Source: Clostridiales bacterium (GTDB lineage: Bacteria > Bacillota > Peptococcia > DRI-13 > UBA5745). Taken from it: a stretch of 64,000 nucleotides of DNA. Numbering within the stretch: position 1 is the stretch's first letter; every line of letters begins with the position of its first letter. The notes under the pieces are model-generated. The model was not told the DNA's origin. It saw only the letters and a program-made list of their open reading frames with translations, and did not search any database. Shown here piece by piece: positions 42,973 to 52,185 of the stretch. Made by a program: the position numbers and the translations under genes. The DNA lies in contig WRIW01000004.1 of the NCBI GenBank assembly GCA_009782505.1, forward strand, positions 34,128 to 98,127, given 5' to 3'.

Positions 42973-44016
42973 ATGGCAAAGATGACAGAAAAAGAAAACC
43001 TGATGCGCGTCATCAACGGGCAGGAGCCGGGTTGGGTACCCCGGAAAGGCATAGTGCCTTATGCCGACGAGGTCGACCATGAGCACCACACACCCTGCTG
43101 CCTAAACGCGATGGCGGAAGTCCATCCGCCCAGGCGGACTGCCGCCGGAGGCCGTATCGATATCTACGGCGTGGAGTACGAAGCCACAGACAGTACCGAT
43201 GGTCTGTCGCTGCCCGTCCCCAACCGGTTCATCCTGGATGACATCACCAAGTGGCGGGACGTCATCAAGACGCCAAGCCTTGAAGGCGTCGACTGGGAAG
43301 GGATAGCCAAGAAAGCCGTCGAAAAGATCAACCGGGAAGAAAGCGCGCTCCAGTTCGGTCTCAGCGGCGGATATTTCCAGACCTTGACGAACTTCATGGG
43401 CTTTACCGAGGGTCTCATCGCCCTACAGGAGGAGCCCGAAGAATGTATGGCGTTATTTGAATATCTTACCGAGTACAACGAAAAAGTCGCGTTAAACCTC
43501 ATCGACCTGATCAAACCGGATATATGCGGCATGGGGGACGACAACGCCACTGCCCGCAGCCCCTTTATCTCCCTTGAAATGTACCGGCGGATGATGAAGC
43601 CTTTCCAGGCGCGTATGGGGAAGATCGCGAAAGACCGGGGCATCCCTATCGACATGCACGACTGCGGCCGCTGCGAAGACTTCATCGACGACTGGATCGA
43701 CTTCGGCGTGAGGATATGGAACCCGGCGCAGATATCCAACGACCTGGTCGGCGTCAAGAAGAAATACGGCAACAAAATGATCCTTACCGGCTGCTGGGAT
43801 TCCCAGGGCGCCCCCGGATGGCCGGGTACGCCGGAAGAAGTAGTCCGCCAGGCTGTGCGGGACTGTATCGACACTTACGCCCCGGGCGGCGGGTTCTGCT
43901 TCTGGGCCTCATTCTATGGCGCGAAGGACGATTTGGAAAGAGCGAAGAAGCATGCTTTCTGGATCACCGACGAGTACAACAAGTACGGCAGGACTTTCTA
44001 CCAGAGGCAGGGCTGA
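42973..44016 (+). CDS. URO-D-family corrinoid methyltransferase, paralogue 3
   Basis: A 347-residue paralogue with the same architecture. The metal motif is slightly changed to IDMHDCGRCED (Asn to Asp between His and Cys), and the region after KAVEKINREESALQFGLSGGYF differs from the other two, where MGTHVGYF is found. It lies 70 bases downstream of paralogue 2 with GGAGGAG before the ATG. Sequence differences suggest a separate methyl donor. The enzyme reaction is inferred from operon context of paralogue 1. Confidence 0.83.
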   Translation: MAKMTEKENLMRVINGQEPGWVPRKGIVPYADEVDHEHHTPCCLNAMAEVHPPRRTAAGGRIDIYGVEYEATDSTDGLSLPVPNRFILDDITKWRDVIKTPSLEGVDWEGIAKKAVEKINREESALQFGLSGGYFQTLTNFMGFTEGLIALQEEPEECMALFEYLTEYNEKVALNLIDLIKPDICGMGDDNATARSPFISLEMYRRMMKPFQARMGKIAKDRGIPIDMHDCGRCEDFIDDWIDFGVRIWNPAQISNDLVGVKKKYGNKMILTGCWDSQGAPGWPGTPEEVVRQAVRDCIDTYAPGGGFCFWASFYGAKDDLERAKKHAFWITDEYNKYGRTFYQRQG

Positions 44017-44109
44017 TACGAGGCGGGCTGCGCTAAAGCCTTTCGCTGCGCACTGAGCTAAACCGTCGGCGTTGGGCCGACAGCATAATGCGCTGACTGC
44101 AAAACGAAG

Positions 44110-44146
44110 ACCGTCCGGCTCGCTTCGATGAAGAGGGCCGGGCGGT
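44110..44146. other. GC-rich hairpin without T-run
   Basis: ACCGTCCGGC (44110-44119) pairs with GCCGGGCGGT (44137-44146), including one G-T pair. It lies in the 209-base gap after URO-D paralogue 3. No T-run follows, so it is not a standard terminator; it may protect the 3' end of the mRNA. Confidence 0.35.
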
Positions 44147-44225
44147 CAAGTGCATTGTGCTGGACGCTACACCAGTAATGCCTGATACTCTGTAAAATAA
44201 TCCATGGGATTGAAAGGTGATTGGC

Positions 44226-45371
44226 ATGGAAACACGAACATATCGCGGTAAGGATATTTCATTGCTTGGCTTCGGTCTCATGCGCTTGCCAAGGCTTCCG
44301 GGTAAAACCTTTGACATCGACGAGGAAGAGGCGTCCAGGATGGTGGATCGCGCCATCGCAAAGGGCGTCAACTACTTCGATACCGCTTATACCTATGGTG
44401 GGAGCGAGACCTTCGCCGGTCTGGCTCTTGCGAAGCATCCCCGTGAAAGCTATAATCTGGCCACAAAATGCCCGCCGTGGATGGTAAAAGACGCCGGAGA
44501 CTTTGAGCGGATATTCCGGGAGCAGACCGAACGATGCAAGACGGACTACTTTGATTTCTATCTCGTCCACAATCTGGCGAAAGAAGCTACCCGGGCCGCG
44601 GGGAATGAGGAATACTTCGTCAACTTCGGGAAGATCGGTATGTATGACATGCTGAGGCGGAAGAAGGAGGAGGGCAAGATCCGCCATATCGGTTTTTCGT
44701 TTCACGGGACTTTGTCTCTGCTGGAGCGGCTTATCGATCGCTACGAATGGGATTTCGCCCAGATCCAGCTGAACTATATCGACTGGCAGGCATACGACGC
44801 CGGCCGCCAGTACGAACTGCTGACAGAACACAGTATACCAGTAGTACTGATGGAGCCCTTACGCGGCGGCGCCCTGGCTACCTTGAATGAGGAATCCGCC
44901 GGATTACTCAAGAGGGCTCAGCCGGAGGCCAGCCTGGCCAGCTGGGGCATCCGTTATGCCGCTTCCCTGCCCAATGTGATCACTGTCCTCAGCGGGATGA
45001 GCACCATGGGGCAGCTGGAGGACAACGTCGCCACTATGGATAGCTTCAAACCGGTGTCCGACGCGGAAAAGGCGCTGCTTGAGCAGGCGGCCGAGATCTA
45101 TAGCCGCTCCGGCTTCGTCCCCTGTACCGGCTGCCGTTACTGCTTGCCTTGTCCGGAAGGCGTGGATATCCCGAGGATTTTTTCGATCTACAATCACTAC
45201 CGTATGGTGAGGTACCGCATTCCTTTCGACAACGGCTACAGTACGCTGGAGGAGAAGGAGAAAGCGTCAAACTGCGCGCGATGCGGGGCGTGCTCTGATA
45301 GATGCCCTCAGCATATCGACATACCCGGATATATGCGGGAAATCGACGAATTCGCTCAGGGCAAGGAATAA
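44226..45371 (+). CDS. Aldo/keto reductase with C-terminal double 4Fe-4S ferredoxin-like domain
   Basis: A 381-residue fusion. The N-terminal AKR barrel has FDTAYTYGGSE (catalytic Asp/Tyr), KCPPW (Lys) and LVHNL (His). The C-terminal 80 residues carry two Cys clusters, CTGCRYCLPCPEG and CARCGACSDRCPQHI, for two 4Fe-4S centres. This AKR-ferredoxin type is common in anaerobes and may use ferredoxin or NAD(P)H for aldehyde or ketone reduction. The ATG at 44226 follows AAAGGTG; an in-frame GTG at 44217 is possible. It follows the URO-D genes and is convergent with an alcohol dehydrogenase. Confidence 0.9.
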   Translation: METRTYRGKDISLLGFGLMRLPRLPGKTFDIDEEEASRMVDRAIAKGVNYFDTAYTYGGSETFAGLALAKHPRESYNLATKCPPWMVKDAGDFERIFREQTERCKTDYFDFYLVHNLAKEATRAAGNEEYFVNFGKIGMYDMLRRKKEEGKIRHIGFSFHGTLSLLERLIDRYEWDFAQIQLNYIDWQAYDAGRQYELLTEHSIPVVLMEPLRGGALATLNEESAGLLKRAQPEASLASWGIRYAASLPNVITVLSGMSTMGQLEDNVATMDSFKPVSDAEKALLEQAAEIYSRSGFVPCTGCRYCLPCPEGVDIPRIFSIYNHYRMVRYRIPFDNGYSTLEEKEKASNCARCGACSDRCPQHIDIPGYMREIDEFAQGKE

Positions 45372-45374
45372 CGC

Positions 45375-46412
45375 TTATCCGTTCATCCGCAGCATGACCT
45401 TGAGCTTTTTCCCGTCCTTGTTGTCTTCCAAAGCGCGGAAGGCTTCGGCGCCGTCCTTCAGCGCATAACGATCCGTGATCAATGCGGACACGTCTATCTC
45501 GCCTTTCGCCATCATCTTAAGGCACGCCTCGAACTCTTCCAGCTTGTAGATATGGCTGCCGCGGATCGTAAGCTCCGTCACGACCACCTTCTGCATGTCG
45601 ATTTCGATGATTTTCTGGGCGTTGCCTACCCATACGGCTATGCCGCCGGGCCGGAGGGCGTCCAGGGAGGACTGGGCTGTGGCGGTAAAGCCCACGGCTT
45701 CGATGGCCAGGGAGCACATCTTGCCTCCCGTGATTTTTTTTATCGCGGCGGTGAAATCTTCCTTCAGCGGATTGATCACAGCGTCCGCGCCCAGCTTTTT
45801 TGCCAGATCCAGCCGAAAATCGAAGGTATCGCTGACGATGATGTTTTTCGCCTTCCTGCGCTTGAGCATGAGTAGCACCATGAGGCCGATGGTACCGCCG
45901 CCGATGACCGCGGTGTAGCCGGCGTTCCGCAGCTCTTCGTCTGTGATCTTGGAAACCGCGTCCAGGGCTACAGCCAGAGGCTCTACCATCGCCGCCGTCT
46001 CATGGGAAAGGGAGGGACCGAAGGGCAGGATGTATTTCTCCGGGGCTGTGACATACTCAGCCATGCACCCGTCAAAGGTAAGGATGCCGAGAAATGTCCC
46101 GTCGGCGCAGTTGTTCGTCAGCCCTTCACGGCACTGGTCGCACTTACCGCAGTAGTAGTTTGGAAATACCGCCACATTCGTCCCTGCCGCGTATCTCCCA
46201 CCAGCCGGCGCTTTGACGACGGTACCCGCGGCTTCGTGGCCCATGACCATAGGGGCGATGCGCCGGTTCGTCTTACCCAGATAGCCCTCGTAATCCGACC
46301 CGCAGATACCGCAGGCTTCGATTTTGATCAGGTATTCATTTTCCCCCGGTATGGGCTCCGGTATTTCCCTTAATTCCAAGGTTTTATCGCCCAGATAGTA
46401 TAGAGCTTTCAT
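45375..46412 (-). CDS. Zinc-containing alcohol dehydrogenase (MDR family)
   Basis: A 345-residue medium-chain dehydrogenase. Catalytic zinc ligands are in EACGICGSDYEGYLG and GHEAAGTV; the structural zinc site is CGKCDQCREGLTNNC. The NAD-binding loop is VIGGGTIGLMVLLML. It is most like polyol or sorbitol/galactitol-type dehydrogenases. It lies 21 bases downstream of pyrF on the same strand and may be co-transcribed, although there is no functional link. The substrate is unknown. Confidence 0.9.
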   Translation of the reverse strand: MKALYYLGDKTLELREIPEPIPGENEYLIKIEACGICGSDYEGYLGKTNRRIAPMVMGHEAAGTVVKAPAGGRYAAGTNVAVFPNYYCGKCDQCREGLTNNCADGTFLGILTFDGCMAEYVTAPEKYILPFGPSLSHETAAMVEPLAVALDAVSKITDEELRNAGYTAVIGGGTIGLMVLLMLKRRKAKNIIVSDTFDFRLDLAKKLGADAVINPLKEDFTAAIKKITGGKMCSLAIEAVGFTATAQSSLDALRPGGIAVWVGNAQKIIEIDMQKVVVTELTIRGSHIYKLEEFEACLKMMAKGEIDVSALITDRYALKDGAEAFRALEDNKDGKKLKVMLRMNG

Positions 46413-46433
46413 CGTAAATCCTCCATCCGTTCA

Positions 46434-47315
46434 TTATAGTTTCAGCGTTTGCCGCAATTCGTCCCGCATACGCAGCGCTTCGGCGCGGGCGGCTTCCTGC
46501 CAGGGAAGGCCGCTCTTCTGCCATGCGCAGCTGATGGCCCGGGATGAATTGACGATGGCGCGGGCGCCGCCGGGGCCAAAGCCGGGCGCCACATCATCCG
46601 CGCCGCCGCCCTGGGCGCCGTAGCCCGGGATCAGGAAAAAGGTCTGCGGCAGCGCGCGGCGAAGCTCCTCCAGCTGCTCAGGGTAAGTGGCGCCTACGAC
46701 GAGCCCCACATACTCCGGCCCCCATGCCGCGGCTAACTCCGCTACGCGCCGGTAGAGGGGAGCGCCTTCTACATCACGGTCCTGAAGCTCCCCCGCCGAG
46801 GCGTTTGACGTCTTAGCCAGTACGAAGACAGCGCGGCTATACTTCCTGCAGCGTTCGACGAAGGGCAGTACGCCCTCCGAGCCCAGATACGGGTTGACGG
46901 TCATGCAGTCGGCTGGGAAAGGGCGGTGGGCCGAACCGCCCACGATGGTCTCCCCAAGAAAGGCGTCGGCGTAGGCCTTCGCTGTAGAGCCGATATCCCC
47001 CCGCTTGGCGTCGGCGATGACGTATAAGCCTTTTGATGCCGCGTAGACCATCGTCTCGCGCAGGGCTGCCAGCCCCGGCAATCCGAAGGCTTCATAGCAG
47101 GCAAGCTGCGGCTTGACTGCCGGCACCACGTCGGCAAGGGCGTCGATGAGCCCTTTATTAAACGCCAGGATCGCCCCGGCGGCGGACTCCAGGGAGCCGT
47201 CCCGCCCCACCTGCCCCCGCAGGTCCGGTGGCAGGTGATCTAAGCGCGGGTCAAGCCCCGCTACAGTTGGGTTCTTCTTTTGGGCGATCAATCCGCCCAG
47301 GCGTTTGAAAGACAT
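46434..47315 (-). CDS. pyrF: Orotidine 5'-phosphate decarboxylase, type 2
   Basis: A 293-residue enzyme that converts OMP to UMP, the last step of de novo UMP synthesis. NPTVAGLDPRLDHLP at the start and the catalytic Lys-Asp block VIADAKRGDIGSTAKAY are diagnostic for the long (subfamily 2) PyrF, also seen from its length. LIPGYGAQGGGADDV is the phosphate-binding loop. No other pyr gene is adjacent; it may be isolated from the main pyr operon. Confidence 0.95.
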   Translation of the reverse strand: MSFKRLGGLIAQKKNPTVAGLDPRLDHLPPDLRGQVGRDGSLESAAGAILAFNKGLIDALADVVPAVKPQLACYEAFGLPGLAALRETMVYAASKGLYVIADAKRGDIGSTAKAYADAFLGETIVGGSAHRPFPADCMTVNPYLGSEGVLPFVERCRKYSRAVFVLAKTSNASAGELQDRDVEGAPLYRRVAELAAAWGPEYVGLVVGATYPEQLEELRRALPQTFFLIPGYGAQGGGADDVAPGFGPGGARAIVNSSRAISCAWQKSGLPWQEAARAEALRMRDELRQTLKL

Positions 47316-47479
47316 GAGTCAGCCTCCTTATGTTCGGCTGCCATAAGTTTATCATATACAAGTGGAAATTGGGGAAAAAGTTGTGTATACTGAAAAGCAT
47401 AGCGATTAAGTGGTTGCTGATTAGTGATAACCTCTTTGCCGGGGCTCCCTGAACAGCAGCGTTTATTCAGGAGCGAAAT

Positions 47480-48280
47480 ATGCGCATCGGATGCTGTACC
47501 AATATGCACGCCGCCGACGGCGGGACGGGCGCCAAACACATCGGGCTGCTGGCGGAGCTCGGATATGATTATGTAGAGCTGCCCCTGGCGGAGCTTATGG
47601 CGCTGGATGATACGGATCTATCGCGGGTCCGGGAGACGCTGGTCGGCGCCGGTATTCCCTGCGAAGCTTGCAATAACTTCTTCCCCCGCCACATGCGGCT
47701 CACAGGGCCGGAAGTAGACTACGGCGTCATCTTCGCCTATGTGAAGCAGGCTGTGGCTAAGGCAAGCCGGCTGGGGGCGAAAATCATCGTTTTCGGGAGC
47801 GGCCCGGCGAAAATGTCCCCTCCCGGCTTTAACCTATCCGAGGCCCGGGATCAGCTCGTTTACCTCCTTTCGGAGATATCCCCTATCTTTTGTGAAGCCG
47901 GCGTCACCCTGGCCATCGAGCCTCTGCGACGGGAGGAGTGCAACCTGATCAACACATTCAGTGAGGGCTGCGCCCTGGCGGACGCGGTGGGCGCGGAGAA
48001 TGTGAGAGTGTTGGTGGATTACTACCATCACAGCTGGGAGCGCGAGGATATCAGGCATCTGGCTATCATGGGGAGGGGCAGGCTGGCCCATGTGCATTTC
48101 GCCCGCGCCGGGGAGCGGACATTTCCGGCGGATTTGAGTGAAGACAGCGCTTACCCGGCTTTCATCAAAGCCTTGGAGCTGGCGGGTTATGACGCCAGAG
48201 TCAGCATAGAAGCATACTCGAAGTCCCTGGCGGAGGACGCCGCGGCGGGCTTAAGATTTATGCGGGCTAATTTTCGGTAA
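47480..48280 (+). CDS. Sugar phosphate isomerase/epimerase family (TIM barrel)
   Basis: A 266-residue AP-endonuclease-2-like barrel protein (xylose isomerase-like, IolE/Hyi type). Probable metal ligands are E in TLAIEPLRREECNL, D/H in VLVDYYHHSWE, H in LAHVHFARAGER and E in VSIEAYSK. It may be a hydroxypyruvate isomerase, keto-sugar epimerase or similar; the GarR-like gene 16 bases downstream favours a 3-carbon sugar acid role. RBS AGGAG precedes the ATG. First gene of a seven-gene operon up to 54.4 kb. Confidence 0.87.
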   Translation: MRIGCCTNMHAADGGTGAKHIGLLAELGYDYVELPLAELMALDDTDLSRVRETLVGAGIPCEACNNFFPRHMRLTGPEVDYGVIFAYVKQAVAKASRLGAKIIVFGSGPAKMSPPGFNLSEARDQLVYLLSEISPIFCEAGVTLAIEPLRREECNLINTFSEGCALADAVGAENVRVLVDYYHHSWEREDIRHLAIMGRGRLAHVHFARAGERTFPADLSEDSAYPAFIKALELAGYDARVSIEAYSKSLAEDAAAGLRFMRANFR

Positions 48281-48296
48281 AGGAAGTGATTCGTCA

Positions 48297-49187
48297 ATGA
48301 AAATCGGATTTATCGGCCTGGGCGTCATGGGAAAACCCATGTGCAGAAACCTGATCAAGGCAGGATATAGCTTGATCGTATACAACCGATCCCAAGCCGC
48401 TGTGGAAGAACTGGCCGCGGAAGGCGCTGAAAAAGCGCATAGCGCGGCGGATTTGGCTTCACACTGCGACGTGGTGATCACTATGCTCCCTGACTCGCCG
48501 GACGTGAAAGCAGTCATATTGGGCGGGGCGGGCGTGTTGGAAGGAGCTAAACCCGGAACGCTCATCATCGACATGAGTTCCATCGCCCCCGCCGCTTCCC
48601 GGGAGGTCGCCATCGCCTGCAAAGCGAAAGGCGTCCGAATGCTGGACGCGCCTGTCTCCGGCGGGGAGCCGAAAGCCATAGACGGCACACTGACCATCAT
48701 GGTCGGCGGGGACAAGGCGGATTTCGACGCGGCGAAAGAGGCCATCCTACTCAAGATGGGCGGCAGCGCCGTATACTGCGGGGAGATCGGCGCGGGCAAC
48801 ACCACGAAGCTGGCGAATCAGATCATCGTCGCCGCGAACATCGCCGCCTGCGCCGAAGCCTTCACCCTGGCGAAGAAGGCAGGCGTGGCGCCGGAGACTG
48901 TGCTGGACGCCATCAAAGGCGGCCTTGCCGGTTCCGCCGTCATGGAAGCGAAGGTCCCCATGATGATCGCCGGGAGCTATGACCCGGGCTTCCGGATCAA
49001 TCTCCACATCAAGGATTTGGCAAACGCCGTGGACACCGCTCACGCCTTCGGCGCCCCGCTGCAGGTCGCCCCCCTTGTGATGGAGATGCTGCAGTGGCTC
49101 AACGCCAATAGCTGCGGGGCTTTGGACCATAGCGCGATTTATAGATTTTACGAGTTTCTCGCCGGCGGCGTACTGGGGGAGGCGTAG
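48297..49187 (+). CDS. 3-hydroxyisobutyrate/tartronate-semialdehyde-type dehydrogenase (GarR/GlxR family)
   Basis: A 296-residue beta-hydroxyacid dehydrogenase. The NAD(P)-binding loop is IGFIGLGVMGKPMCRNLIKAG, the substrate loop DAPVSGGEPKA, and the catalytic lysine lies in GAGNTTKLANQI. Members reduce tartronate semialdehyde or oxidise 3-hydroxyisobutyrate. With an isomerase upstream and a LarA-like enzyme 1 base downstream, a role in a C3-C6 sugar-acid route is likely. Confidence 0.93.
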   Translation: MKIGFIGLGVMGKPMCRNLIKAGYSLIVYNRSQAAVEELAAEGAEKAHSAADLASHCDVVITMLPDSPDVKAVILGGAGVLEGAKPGTLIIDMSSIAPAASREVAIACKAKGVRMLDAPVSGGEPKAIDGTLTIMVGGDKADFDAAKEAILLKMGGSAVYCGEIGAGNTTKLANQIIVAANIAACAEAFTLAKKAGVAPETVLDAIKGGLAGSAVMEAKVPMMIAGSYDPGFRINLHIKDLANAVDTAHAFGAPLQVAPLVMEMLQWLNANSCGALDHSAIYRFYEFLAGGVLGEA

Positions 49188-49188
49188 G

Positions 49189-50433
49189 ATGAAGGATATA
49201 CAATTATATAAGGCGAAGCTTATCTTCGAAAGGCAAAAGCTGGACAATATAACGGGGGCCGTACTCCGGGAGCTTGAGTCTTCGGCGGTCGTCATCCCGG
49301 AAGGCGGCGAGATCGCCATCGCCACAGGCAGCCGGGGCATAGCGAATATCGCGGTCATCGTGAGAGCCGTGTGTGATTTCGTCAAGTCTAAGGGCGGCAG
49401 GCCCTTTATCGTACCGGCTATGGGCAGCCACGGCGGCGCCACCGCGGCCGGGCAGGCGGCCATACTCGCCGGATACGGGATCACCGAAGAAAGCATGGGG
49501 GCGCCGGTACACTCCGGTATGGAGGTCGTGGAGCTGGACAACTCAGGCCTGCAAAACCGCGTCTACATGGACAAACACGCCTGGCAGTCCGACGGCGTCA
49601 TCCTAGTGAATAGGGTCAAGCCCCACACGGACTTCTCCGGGGAGATCGAAAGCGGCCTGGTCAAGATGAGCGTGATCGGCCTTGGCAAGCATAAACTGGC
49701 TCTGGAGATACACAGCTTTACCGCCTGGGGGCTGGCGAACTTGTTGATCCCCACCGCTCAGCGGATATTGGAGCAAAACAAGATACTGCTAGGCCTGGCC
49801 GTAGTGGAGAACGCCTACGACGAGACAGCGCTGGTACGCGCTTTACCGCCGGAAAACCTCATCGAGGAAGAAAAGAAGCTGCTGAAGACGGCCCGGGCCT
49901 GGATGCCCGCGTTGCCCGCCGAAGAAATCGACGTCCTGATGGTGGACTATATCGGAAAAAATATCTCCGGCTGCGGGATGGACACCAACATCATCGGGCG
50001 CATGATGATCGACGAGCTGGAAGATAAGCCCAAACCGAAAATCAAGCATATCATCATCGACGATCTCACCGAGGCCTCCCATGGTAATGCCTGTGGCTTC
50101 GGGCTGGCGGACTTCATGACGAAAAAGCTCTATGGCAAGATCGACTTTCAGGCTACCTATGAAAACATCCTCACCTCTACATTTATCCTAAGGGGAAAGC
50201 TCCCCATGATCGCGGATCATGCCCGGCAGGCTATGGACTGGAGCTTCCGCGCCCGGGGCAGGCTTGATCCGGAGAAGGCCCGCGTCATCCGCATCGAAAA
50301 CACCCTCCATCTGGGCGAGGTGCTTCTATCTAAGGCTTTAGCGGATGAGCTTGGCGGCGACGGCAGGATACAAATCGAGGATACGCCCCGCGCCTTATTC
50401 AATGAGGACGGCAGCCTGGCGCCCTGGGGCTGA
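49189..50433 (+). CDS. LarA-like (DUF2088) probable nickel-pincer-dependent isomerase
   Basis: A 414-residue protein of the lactate racemase superfamily. PAMGSHGGATAAGQ carries the family histidine, and RVKPHTDFSGEIESGLVKM and GLGKHKLALEIH correspond to the lysine/histidine region that binds the nickel-pincer nucleotide in LarA. Such homologues racemise or epimerise 2-hydroxyacids. The cofactor genes larB, larC and larE are not in the window and would have to lie elsewhere. The ATG is 1 base after the previous stop. The substrate is probably the sugar acid handled by neighbouring dehydrogenases. Confidence 0.75.
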   Translation: MKDIQLYKAKLIFERQKLDNITGAVLRELESSAVVIPEGGEIAIATGSRGIANIAVIVRAVCDFVKSKGGRPFIVPAMGSHGGATAAGQAAILAGYGITEESMGAPVHSGMEVVELDNSGLQNRVYMDKHAWQSDGVILVNRVKPHTDFSGEIESGLVKMSVIGLGKHKLALEIHSFTAWGLANLLIPTAQRILEQNKILLGLAVVENAYDETALVRALPPENLIEEEKKLLKTARAWMPALPAEEIDVLMVDYIGKNISGCGMDTNIIGRMMIDELEDKPKPKIKHIIIDDLTEASHGNACGFGLADFMTKKLYGKIDFQATYENILTSTFILRGKLPMIADHARQAMDWSFRARGRLDPEKARVIRIENTLHLGEVLLSKALADELGGDGRIQIEDTPRALFNEDGSLAPWG

Positions 50434-50521
50434 GACGCGGCCTACCGCGAGACCGGGTATGGGGCGGCGCCCCGCCGGGCGTCGCGTGAGCAGACCCGTA
50501 TTACGATCAAGGAGGATTTTC

Positions 50522-51292
50522 ATGAGCATCTTAGACAGCTTCTCCCTGGCGGGAAAAAGCGCCCTGGTCACGGGCGCGTCCAACGACGCGGGCTTGTGCT
50601 ACGGAATGGCAATCGCTTTACGGGAAGCGGGAGCGAGGGTGGCTATCGCGGACATCTCGCCGGAGGTGCATAAGCTGGCAGATTCCCTGGGCGGCGCGTC
50701 GGCGGGATACTACTCCATCCAATGCGACCTCTGCGACGAGGGCTCCCTGGCGGGCGCCTTCGCGAATGCTCAGGATATATTTGGCGGAGGGCTGGATATA
50801 TTGCTAAACGGAGCGGGACTGCAGTACCGCAACGAAGCCCTGACCTATCCGGCGGACAAGTGGCGGCAGATCATCGACGTGAATCTCAATGCCATGTTTT
50901 TTGCCAGCCAGGCGGCGGCAAAGATAATGATCCCGCAAGGCAAAGGCAAAATCATCAACGTCGCCTCCCTTTGCTCCTTTTTTGGAAGCAAAAACATTCC
51001 CGCCTACGCGGCGAGCAAAGGCGGCGTGATGCAGCTGACCAAAGCCCTCTCCAACGAGTGGTGCGCCCAGGGGATCAACGTCAACGCCATCGCCCCCGGG
51101 TACATGAAGACAAAACTCACGGAAAACCTCGTCGATACCGAGCTGGGCAGGACGCATACCGGCCGTATCCCCGCGGGCAGATGGGGGGAAAGCAAGGACC
51201 TGATGGGCGTCGTCGTCTTTCTGGCAAGCGGGGCTTCCGACTATATCAGCGGCGCCATCATACCGGTGGACGGCGGTTATCTTGGATTTTAA
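50522..51292 (+). CDS. SDR-family oxidoreductase
   Basis: A 256-residue short-chain dehydrogenase. The cofactor loop is a modified TGASNDAGLCYGMA (the usual T-G-x3-G-x-G has its glycines shifted), the catalytic set is S in NVASLCSF and YAASK, and NAIAPGYMKT follows. IPVDGGYLGF is the normal C-terminus. The start at 50522 follows AAGGAGG; longer in-frame versions overlap the LarA-like gene. It probably oxidises or reduces the sugar acid or polyol of this operon (gluconate 5-dehydrogenase-like). Confidence 0.93.
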   Translation: MSILDSFSLAGKSALVTGASNDAGLCYGMAIALREAGARVAIADISPEVHKLADSLGGASAGYYSIQCDLCDEGSLAGAFANAQDIFGGGLDILLNGAGLQYRNEALTYPADKWRQIIDVNLNAMFFASQAAAKIMIPQGKGKIINVASLCSFFGSKNIPAYAASKGGVMQLTKALSNEWCAQGINVNAIAPGYMKTKLTENLVDTELGRTHTGRIPAGRWGESKDLMGVVVFLASGASDYISGAIIPVDGGYLGF

Positions 51293-51306
51293 GGAGGGAC
51301 ATCATC

Positions 51307-52185
51307 ATGCAAGGGGTTGATACCAAAGGCGGAGCCGGCGTAGAAGCCATGCGGAGGCTCAGCGCCGACATCCGGATCGAAACCATACGCGCCCTGGCTG
51401 AGGCGGGCTTCGGCCACATCGGCGGGTCGGCGTCCATAGCGGATGTATTGGGCGTCCTATACGGCGGCGTCATGCGGATAGACCCGGCGAATCCCGGATG
51501 GGCGGAGCGGGACTGGCTGGTCCTGTCCAAAGGGCATTGCGGACCGGCGCTCTACGCCGCGCTGGCTCTCAAAGGCTTCTTTCCCATGGACTGGCTCAAG
51601 ACGGTGAATAAGGGCGGCACGCGCCTGCCCAGCCACGCCGACAGGAGGAAGACCCCCGGCGTGGATATGTCCACCGGTTCCCTGGGGCAGGGGATATCGG
51701 CGGCGGTAGGCATAGCCCTAGGGAATAAGACGAAAGGCTTCGATAACTATACTTACTGCATAGTCGGCGACGGGGAGCTCAACGAAGGCCAGATATGGGA
51801 AGCTGCCCAATCTGCTAATACATTCGGGCTGGATCGCTTCATCCTTTTTGTGGACTGGAACAAGAAGCAGCTGGACGGGGAGCTGGACTATGTCAGCCCG
51901 CCCCTGGATATCCGCGGGAAATTCGAATCCTTCGGTTTCCAATCCCAAACGGTAAAAGGTTATGACGCCGAAGCGATCTATACCGCGATATGCAGGGCGA
52001 AGGAGGAGACAGGCAAACCTTCGGTGATCATCCTGGATACGCTTAAGGGGCTCGGCGTGAGCTTTGCCGAGCGGGAATCGTTCAATCATTATATGACGAT
52101 AGACGAGGGTATGGCGAAAGAAGGGATCGAAGAGATCGAGCGGCGCTACGCCGCCGGTACTTATCCGGGAGGTGACTTGCTATGA
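51307..52185 (+). CDS. Transketolase, N-terminal (TPP-binding) subunit
   Basis: A 292-residue half-transketolase. FGHIGGSASIADVLGVLY starts the domain, LSKGHCGPALYAAL and the TPP-Mg2+ motif GDGELNEGQIWEAA identify it. The ATG at 51307 follows AAGGAGGG. The C-terminal half is encoded by the next gene with an ATGA overlap, so both chains are made together. Such split enzymes in sugar-acid operons often act on a specific ketose phosphate rather than in the main pentose phosphate pathway. Confidence 0.93.
   Translation: MQGVDTKGGAGVEAMRRLSADIRIETIRALAEAGFGHIGGSASIADVLGVLYGGVMRIDPANPGWAERDWLVLSKGHCGPALYAALALKGFFPMDWLKTVNKGGTRLPSHADRRKTPGVDMSTGSLGQGISAAVGIALGNKTKGFDNYTYCIVGDGELNEGQIWEAAQSANTFGLDRFILFVDWNKKQLDGELDYVSPPLDIRGKFESFGFQSQTVKGYDAEAIYTAICRAKEETGKPSVIILDTLKGLGVSFAERESFNHYMTIDEGMAKEGIEEIERRYAAGTYPGGDLL

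Noticed and set aside
44110..44146. Rho-independent terminator after URO-D paralogue 3
   Set aside because: The stem is good, but no T-run follows on either strand, so it is listed only as a hairpin.
50722..51306. Long N-terminal extension of the transketolase N-subunit frame
   Set aside because: It runs through the SDR gene in another frame with Arg-rich nonsense sequence; the start at 51307 has a strong ribosome binding site.
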